Positions 44,831 to 51,684 of a DNA stretch of 63,945 nt are shown here, one piece after another. Positions within the stretch are counted from its first letter, which is position 1, and each line of letters opens with the position of its first letter. The notes under the pieces were generated by a model. That model searched no databases. It was not told where the DNA came from and saw nothing but the letters and a program-made list of their open reading frames with translations. Location of the stretch: NCBI GenBank assembly GCA_002350725.1, contig DEFJ01000024.1, positions 92,041 through 155,985 on the forward strand, read 5' to 3'. The stretch is from Cyanobacteria bacterium UBA2855. Its GTDB lineage: Bacteria; Cyanobacteriota; Vampirovibrionia; Gastranaerophilales; Gastranaerophilaceae. Made by a program: the position numbers and the translations under genes.

Positions 44831-45478
44831 TTATTTTGCGTTTTTCAATATATTAATAGTTTTTTCTACGGATAATTTTAAATCGAATAATTTAACATCT
44901 ATATTATTTTTGCTGTATTGTGCGCCGCTATCAGAGTATGCAAGATATCTTTTATACTTTTCGGCATCGGAACGTAAAGAAGAAACCTCTTGAGCTTGAG
45001 TACTTACGTTTTGAATTTGTTTAAAAGAAGTGTAACCGCTTTCGGGTTTTCCTTCATATTTATCTTTCAAATAATCTGCGCTCATATTAAGATAATATAC
45101 ACGCGAGGCAAACCTTTGAACGCTTTCTCCGGATTCAATAGAGTCATATATTTGTTCAAGCATATCAATAAATTCTTGAATATCTTCAATGTACGGAGAT
45201 TTTTTATCTGTTTTTAAAATGATATTAACGAAAGTTGGATTATCTCGCGGTATAGGTTTTACGGCATTTTCTGAGTGGAAATCTTGAGTTTTATCAAATA
45301 TAGGAGGAGAAACCGCTGATTCTGACGGTTCATGTTCTTTTGTTAAATCCGGCAGAGTGCCAACATATCCTTTTGACGTTTCTACATTCGGGGTTTTGCT
45401 GTCACTCTTGAAAAATGCCCCAAAGCAGCTTGACGGCATAAAAAGAGATATAAGTACTATTGCAATAATCTTCCTCAT
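44831..45478 (-). CDS. Secreted protein of unknown function
   Basis: This 215-residue protein has a signal peptide (MRKIIAIVLISLFMPSSCFG). The Cys at residue 18 is followed by FGAF; the sequence before it (MPSS) is a poor lipobox, so cleavage by ordinary signal peptidase is likelier than lipidation. The mature part is Pro/Ser-rich (to about residue 75), then mostly helical with charged segments. The ATG has no Shine-Dalgarno site, and a perfect TATAAT ends 6 bases before it. Confidence 0.65.
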   Translation of the reverse strand: MRKIIAIVLISLFMPSSCFGAFFKSDSKTPNVETSKGYVGTLPDLTKEHEPSESAVSPPIFDKTQDFHSENAVKPIPRDNPTFVNIILKTDKKSPYIEDIQEFIDMLEQIYDSIESGESVQRFASRVYYLNMSADYLKDKYEGKPESGYTSFKQIQNVSTQAQEVSSLRSDAEKYKRYLAYSDSGAQYSKNNIDVKLFDLKLSVEKTINILKNAK

Positions 45479-45484
45479 ACTGAC

Positions 45485-45490
45485 ATTATA
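45485..45490 (-). promoter_or_regulatory. -10 hexamer abutting the secreted-protein gene (leaderless candidate)
   Basis: A perfect TATAAT on the minus strand ends 6 bases before the ATG at 45478. Confidence 0.5.
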
Positions 45491-45616
45491 ATGTTTATTT
45501 ATTAAAAATCATCATTTAAGTAGCCGAATAATTGTAAATAAAGTTTACAAAAATCATAAAATAATTAAACTTTTAATCAAAATATTCCGTAAAAATTGAT
45601 AAGAGGTCTTTCACGC

Positions 45617-46528
45617 ATGAGTATAGTAATAGAATCCGACTTAACCTTAATAATGCAGCGTCTTAACATCTCTGAAACGAAGATGAAAGATGTTTATGCT
45701 TCAAAATCCATGGAGGAAATAGTTGAAGCGGAAGCTGAAGCCGGTAATCAGGCTGCAGTTGCATTTGCTCGTGAAATTTTTACCTCTCCGAGGATGCTCG
45801 TTAAGATTTTTAAGCTTGCAAATCCTGAAAATAAACTGGAATTTTTAAAAGAAATGAACCTCGACCAATTAAGAGAATTTTTACCTCTTATGGAAGAAGA
45901 AGATTTGAATGAAGGCTTAAAGTTTTTTGATTTAACAAAATTATTGGATTTGTTGGAAGAATTACCTCCTGATCAGCTTGTAAAAACAGTATTCCAAATG
46001 TTTTCGGAAGAAGAAATTATGGCATATTTGCCGGAAGAAGAATTGAATAAATTTTTAACGAGTCCTGATTTAGATAAAACCAAAATTATGAACAATTTAC
46101 AGCTAATTCCGCAAGAATATCTTGCACAGATGTACGAAGCCGTAAGCGGCGAAGATTCCGACAAAGTAAGTTCAAAAGAATTATTGGAAAAAATCGGGAA
46201 TTTGAACCCATTACAATTTAATGATGCATTAGAAGCTATGCAGCCTGTTGCAAAACAAAAATTAACCAAAGAAATTGCACACGGGCATGATGAAATGTAT
46301 GAAAAATTTGATGCACATGCATATACAGGCATGATAAAAACTTACAAATTCCAACCTGAAGTTGTAAAAGCAATGCAGGTTATTGATGAAGATGAAAAAA
46401 TTAAAATGCTTGAAAAATTACCTCAAGATTTGTTATCTATTGTAATAACCCAAATTGACGCAAAGGTTTTTGCGGAACAAATAATTAAAAATCATCCAAA
46501 ACTTCTTGCAGAAGCGATGTTAGCTTAG
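45617..46528 (+). CDS. Helical-repeat protein resembling the MgtE N-domain superhelix
   Basis: This 303-residue acidic protein has no signal or membrane helix. It consists of repeated short helices with Leu, Glu and Pro: LREFLPLMEEEDLNEGLKFF, LLDLLEELPPDQLVKTVF, MFSEEEIMAYLPEEELNKFL, and later units to the C-terminus. The LEELPP and LPEEE pattern is like the MgtE N-domain or FliG-type superhelix, but the MgtE CBS and channel domains are absent. It may be a protein-interaction scaffold. The start at 45617 follows AGAGGTC; a TTG or ATG upstream is possible. Confidence 0.55.
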   Translation: MSIVIESDLTLIMQRLNISETKMKDVYASKSMEEIVEAEAEAGNQAAVAFAREIFTSPRMLVKIFKLANPENKLEFLKEMNLDQLREFLPLMEEEDLNEGLKFFDLTKLLDLLEELPPDQLVKTVFQMFSEEEIMAYLPEEELNKFLTSPDLDKTKIMNNLQLIPQEYLAQMYEAVSGEDSDKVSSKELLEKIGNLNPLQFNDALEAMQPVAKQKLTKEIAHGHDEMYEKFDAHAYTGMIKTYKFQPEVVKAMQVIDEDEKIKMLEKLPQDLLSIVITQIDAKVFAEQIIKNHPKLLAEAMLA

Positions 46529-46563
46529 TTTTACTTTTCTGCAACATATTTTTAAATCATGTA

Positions 46564-46592
46564 TTGCAATTTTTCTTTTACCATATTAAGAT
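46564..46592 (+). promoter_or_regulatory. Promoter for rpsO
   Basis: TTGCAA and TAAGAT are separated by 17 bases, with a leader of about 50 bases. Confidence 0.55.
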
Positions 46593-46649
46593 GGTCGTGT
46601 AGAGTGCTTACGCCAATATGTACTCATACGAAATAAAGGAAAAATTATT

Positions 46650-46919
46650 ATGTCAATCAATTTGAAAAACAAACAAGACATCATTAAAGAATATGGTGCA
46701 AACGAAAAAGATACCGGTTCTGCTGAAGTTCAGATTGCAATGTTAAGTGCAAAAATTTCTGAATTAACTGAACACCTGAAATCTAACCAAAAAGACTTTG
46801 CTACAAAAAGAGGTCTTTACATGATGGTAGGCAGAAGAAAAAGATTACTCTCTTACCTTAAGGATAGAAACCTTGAAGGTTACAGAGCGCTGATTAAAAA
46901 ACTCGGTATCAGAGGATAA
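46650..46919 (+). CDS. rpsO: 30S ribosomal protein S15
   Basis: S15 binds 16S rRNA helices 20-22 early in small-subunit assembly. The 89-residue protein has the full family pattern: DTGSAEVQIAMLSAKISELT, HLKSNQKDFATKRGLYMMVG and RRKRLLSYL. AAGGA lies 8 bases before the ATG. S15 often represses its own mRNA through a leader structure; the 50-base leader here is short and shows no clear pseudoknot. A hairpin terminator follows, and pnp does not. Confidence 0.97.
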   Translation: MSINLKNKQDIIKEYGANEKDTGSAEVQIAMLSAKISELTEHLKSNQKDFATKRGLYMMVGRRKRLLSYLKDRNLEGYRALIKKLGIRG

Positions 46920-46935
46920 TTTTTCAAAACAAATA

Positions 46936-46966
46936 AAAACGGTATCTGAAAAGATGCCGTTTTTTG
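46936..46966 (+). terminator. Intrinsic terminator after rpsO
   Basis: AAAACGGTATC and GATGCCGTTTT form an 11-base stem (one G-U pair) with a TGAAAA loop, followed by a T-run. Confidence 0.85.
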
Positions 46967-46979
46967 TATATAATCTTTT

Positions 46980-47216
46980 CTAATTTAAAAGATGTTGTTT
47001 CATTGCAATATAAATTGCATTAGTTCTATTACTCGCATCAAGTTTTCTCATTACGGATGCCATATGTGCTTTAACAGTATGATGACTTATGTATAATTTT
47101 TGTCCGATTTCTTTATTATCTAAACCCATAGCTGCATATTCCAAAATCTTATTCTCGCGTGGGCTAAGGTTTACAATTGTATGCACACGAGAAGTTCTGC
47201 TAGTGTTAATACTCAA
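46980..47216 (-). CDS. Stand-alone LuxR/GerE-type helix-turn-helix protein
   Basis: This 78-residue protein is a single LuxR-type DNA-binding domain: LSPRENKILEYAAMGLDNKE, IGQKLYISHHTVKAHMASV and MRKLDASNRTNAIYIAMK. These are the full helices of the GerE fold with the recognition helix HHTVKAHM. It lacks a receiver or sensor domain, so it either acts constitutively or is controlled by a partner. It starts at TTG, with AAGGAGGGG 6 bases upstream. It is a paralogue of the more divergent protein at 18933-19136. Confidence 0.85.
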   Translation of the reverse strand: MSINTSRTSRVHTIVNLSPRENKILEYAAMGLDNKEIGQKLYISHHTVKAHMASVMRKLDASNRTNAIYIAMKQHLLN

Positions 47217-47648
47217 TTATTCCCCTCCTTATCTTATATAAATATTGTATATTTTTTGTCTATAACGGATTATTAACTTCAAGGGTATTCTTTTTTAATT
47301 TGATAAAATTTTTTTAGAAAAATAAACTTTTTATGTCTGTAAAATATTTGTTATTATTGCAAAAAGAAAATTTATATATTAAAAATTAAAATTTAATTTA
47401 TAGCCAAAAGGACATTTAATAATCTTAAAATAAAAGCAGAATAATGTTTTACAAAACTTAATACAAAAAGGATTGTTTTCAAAATTCCCCAAATAGGTAA
47501 TTGTTTTTATTCGGTTTATTGAATTTAATAATCATATAATAAAATCTTTTTCATACTTCCAACTATTCTTAATTCCAATGAGCCTTTTAGGCTCTTTTTT
47601 TTACTGTAAAAAAATAAAAACTATTTTTATATAGTATAATTCTATATT
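47217..47648. other. AT-rich intergenic region with an orphan terminator
   Basis: No protein gene is seen in these 432 bases. Near the right end a plus-strand hairpin terminator (47580-47602) has no gene before it on that strand since rpsO, which has its own terminator. A TATAAT at 47535-47540 lies about 40 bases before the hairpin, so a short untranslated RNA of about 55 bases is possible. The matrixin -10 (TATAAT at 47635-47640) lies at the right edge. Confidence 0.35.
47580..47602 (+). terminator. Orphan intrinsic terminator
   Basis: GAGCC/GGCTC with a TTTTA loop is followed by eight T. There is no upstream plus-strand gene within 660 bases. Confidence 0.6.
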
Positions 47649-48185
47649 ATGGCAATTTCACAGAATATTAGTACATATATTGAAAACTCAAAAATTCGCG
47701 GACAGTTGTGCTTTTGGGATAAACAGACAGTTAATATATATATAACTCCTATCTGTGCAAATGTTTTTAACAAAGATTTTTTGTATTCTCAAATAGAAAA
47801 AGCTGTAATTTATTGGAATAATACTTTAAAGTTATCCGGAATAAATGTTTGTTTTCAAATATTAAATAGTCCTCAACAGGCTGATATAACAGTTCATTGG
47901 GTAAAAGTAGGAAGAGTTTATGAGGGTATGTGTAAATATTTGAGTGTTATAGGTAAGTCAATAAAAAAAGTTTCGATAGAGGTAGGCTTACCAAACGAAT
48001 TTTCCGGCAAAGAAACTACGGACTTAAGCATATATTGTGCAATTTTACACGAATTTGGACATGCTTTGGGGTTAGGACATGGTGTAGATATTGGCGATAT
48101 AATGTATGTACCTCATCAAAAAAATATTTCAGTGTTAAGTGAAAACGATTTATATGTTTTAAAGACAATATATAGTAAAATCTAA
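47649..48185 (+). CDS. Matrixin-like zinc metalloprotease
   Basis: This 178-residue protein has the metzincin zinc motif HEFGHALGLGH (His134, Glu135, His138, His144) and a Met-turn methionine (Met152 in GDIMY), as in matrixins. Upstream, IEKAVIYWNNTLK and ADITVHWVKVG are typical of the matrixin fold's first helix and strand. There is no signal peptide or propeptide with a cysteine switch, so how it is exported or kept inactive is unclear. TATAAT ends 8 bases before the ATG. A calpain-family protease gene follows 105 bases later. Confidence 0.85.
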   Translation: MAISQNISTYIENSKIRGQLCFWDKQTVNIYITPICANVFNKDFLYSQIEKAVIYWNNTLKLSGINVCFQILNSPQQADITVHWVKVGRVYEGMCKYLSVIGKSIKKVSIEVGLPNEFSGKETTDLSIYCAILHEFGHALGLGHGVDIGDIMYVPHQKNISVLSENDLYVLKTIYSKI

Positions 48186-48290
48186 AAAGAGTTTATTATT
48201 AAAAAATATTTGTAAAAATATTTTTACATTACTAAAGTTTTTTTGCGACAAGCCGTTATTAAATATGAAAGTAAACAAAAAGGTTTTTGT

Positions 48291-50258
48291 ATGGATTTTC
48301 AATTTGAAAATGGTAAAAAAATAGGTAACTTCGAACCTATAATAGGTAAAGAGTGGTCAAAACAAAACATTAAAAATGAACATTTGAATACAATTTTTAA
48401 CTTAATAGATAATGGTGACGGTAAATTATCGGAAGAAGAGTACGATTTGTTTCAAAGGTTATTATATAAAGCCGACGGAATTAATTCTGATGCCCAAAAT
48501 TCGGTTGCAGAAAATTTTGAACTTAAAACTTTAATAGAACAGATAAAAGATGGAGAAATTGACATAGACGAAATGAAAAAAATTCCATCTGAACATTTGG
48601 ATAGAACACTTTATACAAGAGAGGCTCTTGAAAAAAGATATCCTGCAGCAGAATATGAAATTACAAATCCAATGTCTTGTCAGACAACAATAATAAATAA
48701 AAAAACAGGAAAACCCGTAATGGATATTATTCTTGCTGACTCTGAACGCCCAAGAGATGTGACCAATATTACATATTACGATGAAGAAGGGCGGGAATTA
48801 AAGTATGTATTATATGATAGTAAATTTGATAAAATTACGGCATATATGAATGAAGATGGTGTACGGCATGATGTATTACCCGAAAGATTGTATGAAGATA
48901 TCACTGCTAAAAAATATGGGGTAATACATACTACGGGTGAAAATTTTGAAAAGCATTTGGATGAATTAACCAAATATAATATTGAAGAAGTAATGGCAGA
49001 ATACAAAAATATCTCAGGTAATAGTCTAATTAGTGATATTATGACAGAGCGCGGACTTCCTTCAGAAAAGCGTGCGGTATTATCTAAAAAAATAATTGAT
49101 ATATATATAGAGGCGCGCCAGGGACATATTGGAAATATTGACGGATTTAAAGAAACTTTTTATGAGTTGATAGATAATGAACGAGATGGATTTACCCCAA
49201 TGAGTTCAAGAAAAATTGAAAAGTTGATGAAGCAATTGGAAGATACTCAGCGTAATGAAGTTGATAAAAAAGTCTTTGAAGAAATAAACGGTGTTCCAAA
49301 CGGTAAAATAGACGGCGATTTTAGACAGGGCACAACCGGTGATTGTTGGTTTTTAGCTGCTGTAAAAACAATTATGAGTAATCCTCAAACTGCAAAACTT
49401 TTAAATGACCAGATTTCTGTTGATAAAGACGGTAATGTAACTGTAAATCTTGTAAATGTTGGTAAATCTTATACCTTTACAAAAGACGAAATATTACTTG
49501 AAAACCGACTTGCGTCAGGAGATATGGATGTTAGAGCATTAGAAATGGCAGTAAAGCAATATTTAACCGAGAATCCATATAATATAAACGGTTTGATACA
49601 TAAAATTAAAATGGAAGATAATAATATTGAGGGTGGTATACCAAACTATGCATATGAAATATTACTGGGACGAGGTGGAATACTAAATGCAACAGGTTAT
49701 TCCGAAAAAATGATATTTTCCGAATCATTTATAGATGAATATATTTCAAACGGGAAATATTTAGTGACAGTTGCAAGCTCGAATTTTTTGAAAGGTGAAG
49801 AATCAGATTTTGAAGTTAAAGATGAAGATGGACTTACTCATAAACTACAACGTTTTCATGCATATTCTGTAACAGGTGCAGATGATGAATTTGTATATCT
49901 TGTAAATCCGTGGGATTCTTCTTCAACATTAAAAGTACCACGAGAAAAGTTTGTTGATTTTTTTGGAGATGCAAGTGTTTGTTCTGTAGACAAAATTATG
50001 AAAAAAATTGCGGATAAGTATGATTTTGGAGAAAATGCCGTTATCGGTAATGATGGCAGAGTAATTATATACAACAATCGTAAATCTATAACAAAAGAAC
50101 AAGGAGATAGTATAGGTGCAAATCAGACTGCTGAACCGATTTCAAAAGAAGAAATCAGACAAATTAAAGTAGATGCTCAGCGTAAATACGGTAAAGATTA
50201 CAGTGTTACTGTAAATTCAAATGGCGATATAATGCTAACTCCACTTAAAGAGGAATAA
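48291..50258 (+). CDS. Calpain-family (C2) cysteine protease with N-terminal EF-hand-like loop
   Basis: This 655-residue protein has the calpain triad in order: Cys352 in QGTTGDCWFLAAV, His523 in RFHAYSVTGAD and Asn539 in VNPWDSS. The Cys motif GDCWFL is diagnostic of family C2. Near the N-terminus NLIDNGDGKLSEEEYDLF resembles an EF-hand loop, slightly short in its first half, so calcium control is plausible. The 230 residues between hold no recognised domain, and a C-terminal segment follows the protease domain. There is no signal peptide. The start at 48291 follows AAAAGG; an in-frame upstream start gives 16 extra residues. Bacterial calpains are uncommon. Confidence 0.85.
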   Translation: MDFQFENGKKIGNFEPIIGKEWSKQNIKNEHLNTIFNLIDNGDGKLSEEEYDLFQRLLYKADGINSDAQNSVAENFELKTLIEQIKDGEIDIDEMKKIPSEHLDRTLYTREALEKRYPAAEYEITNPMSCQTTIINKKTGKPVMDIILADSERPRDVTNITYYDEEGRELKYVLYDSKFDKITAYMNEDGVRHDVLPERLYEDITAKKYGVIHTTGENFEKHLDELTKYNIEEVMAEYKNISGNSLISDIMTERGLPSEKRAVLSKKIIDIYIEARQGHIGNIDGFKETFYELIDNERDGFTPMSSRKIEKLMKQLEDTQRNEVDKKVFEEINGVPNGKIDGDFRQGTTGDCWFLAAVKTIMSNPQTAKLLNDQISVDKDGNVTVNLVNVGKSYTFTKDEILLENRLASGDMDVRALEMAVKQYLTENPYNINGLIHKIKMEDNNIEGGIPNYAYEILLGRGGILNATGYSEKMIFSESFIDEYISNGKYLVTVASSNFLKGEESDFEVKDEDGLTHKLQRFHAYSVTGADDEFVYLVNPWDSSSTLKVPREKFVDFFGDASVCSVDKIMKKIADKYDFGENAVIGNDGRVIIYNNRKSITKEQGDSIGANQTAEPISKEEIRQIKVDAQRKYGKDYSVTVNSNGDIMLTPLKEE

Positions 50259-50336
50259 AAAAGTTTATATTTCTTTGACAGCAACAGATAAATTTGTTAT
50301 TCTGTTTTTGTAGAAATATAATAGTCAGAGGGTAAT

Positions 50337-50684
50337 ATGAAAAAGTACAATATTGAATTTAAAGATGACAATGACAAACTAATTTTTATTTTGGTACTTA
50401 TTGGATCATTATTTACATTTTGTTTACCGGCGTTTATTGCAATTATGTTTTTAAAAAAATATCTTAGCGAAGGCACATATGATTGTTTAAAAGGCTTATT
50501 TAATTTTGAATTATTGCTTTTGTTAGTGACAATAGCCTTTACGGTTCCTGTAATCGGCTGGATTTTGGGTTGGGTATTTGGAACAGCGCTTGTAATATTT
50601 AATATTGTAATTATTGTATTAAATTTCATTGCATTGGTACAAAAAACGGAATTTATGATTCCTGTATTTTTTGAATTTCTTTAA
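50337..50684 (+). CDS. Small membrane protein of unknown function
   Basis: This 115-residue protein has a charged N-terminus (MKKYNIEFKDDNDK) and three or four hydrophobic helices, the last containing VIGWILGWVFGTALVIFNI. GAGGG lies 5 bases before the ATG. The Gly-rich last helix resembles small DUF4870-like membrane proteins, but this is weak. It converges on era with a 3-base gap. Confidence 0.6.
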   Translation: MKKYNIEFKDDNDKLIFILVLIGSLFTFCLPAFIAIMFLKKYLSEGTYDCLKGLFNFELLLLLVTIAFTVPVIGWILGWVFGTALVIFNIVIIVLNFIALVQKTEFMIPVFFEFL

Positions 50685-50687
50685 ATA

Positions 50688-51578
50688 TTATTTTTCACTT
50701 TTGTACCCAAAATTATTTAAAGCGTTTTGTTTTTTGCGCCAATCTTTTTCAACTTTAACTTCAAGAGCAAGAAATACTTTTTTTTCGGTAATTTGTTCTA
50801 ATTCTAATCTGGCTTCTGTACCTATTTTTTTAAGTAGAGAACCTCCTTTGCCAATAAGGATACCTTTTTGACTTTTTTGTTCACAGAATATTGTTGCATG
50901 AATTTTATCAATATCTTCCTGTTCAAAATAGTTTTCGATTTTAACAGCAACGGAATGTGGGATTTCGTCACTTGTATTTAACAGAATTTTTTCACGAATA
51001 ATTTCTTCCGTTACATCTCTCATTGTTTCTTCTGTTACAACATCTTCCGGATAGAGATAGTCCCCTTTCGGTAATTCTTTATAAATATTTTTTATAAGTG
51101 TATCAATGTTTCTGCCGGTTTTTGCCGAAATTTTTACAACAGGATAATTTTTTTCAAAAAGAGTTTTGTATGACAATAAATTTTCTTCAACTTTTCCTAA
51201 TTTTTTAACTTTATCAACTTTGTTCATAACAATTAGGACAGGTATATCTGTTTGAAGAATATTATTTGCAATCCACTTATCTCCTTTGCCGGCGGGTTCT
51301 GAACCGTCAACAAGAAACAGAATTAAATCCGCATCCGGAACGGCGATTTTTGCTTCATCAAGAAGGAATTCGCCTAACTTATTTAGCGGTTTGTGAACTC
51401 CTGGGGTATCAATAAAAACAATTTGTCCCTTTTCTGTAGTATAAATTCCTTTAATTCTTTTACGTGTAGTTTGAGCTTTATCTGTAGCAATAACAATTTT
51501 CTGCCCTAAAATCCGGTTTAATAGAGTAGATTTGCCGACATTTGGTCGTCCTATTATTGCTGTGAAACCACTTTTCAT
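50688..51578 (-). CDS. era: GTPase Era, ribosome assembly factor
   Basis: Era binds the 3' end of 16S rRNA and helps 30S assembly. The 296-residue protein has GRPNVGKSTL (G1), DTPGVHKP (G3), NKVDKV (G4) and the C-terminal KH domain with GKGGSLLKKIG. The start at 51578 (MKSGFTAIIG) is preferred over the ATG at 51584: it matches Era proteins and lies 6 bases after a TAAGAT hexamer, without a Shine-Dalgarno site. Confidence 0.96.
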   Translation of the reverse strand: MKSGFTAIIGRPNVGKSTLLNRILGQKIVIATDKAQTTRKRIKGIYTTEKGQIVFIDTPGVHKPLNKLGEFLLDEAKIAVPDADLILFLVDGSEPAGKGDKWIANNILQTDIPVLIVMNKVDKVKKLGKVEENLLSYKTLFEKNYPVVKISAKTGRNIDTLIKNIYKELPKGDYLYPEDVVTEETMRDVTEEIIREKILLNTSDEIPHSVAVKIENYFEQEDIDKIHATIFCEQKSQKGILIGKGGSLLKKIGTEARLELEQITEKKVFLALEVKVEKDWRKKQNALNNFGYKSEK

Positions 51579-51584
51579 ATACAT

Positions 51585-51590
51585 ATCTTA
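51585..51590 (-). promoter_or_regulatory. -10-like hexamer abutting era start (leaderless candidate)
   Basis: TAAGAT on the minus strand ends 6 bases before the era ATG at 51578. Confidence 0.4.
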
Positions 51591-51684
51591 ACATAAAAGT
51601 ATAAATTTTTTAACAATATGGCAATTTTTTTTGTGTCAGGGTATTATATACATATATAGTGGGAAAATATCAATAAGGTTTAGT

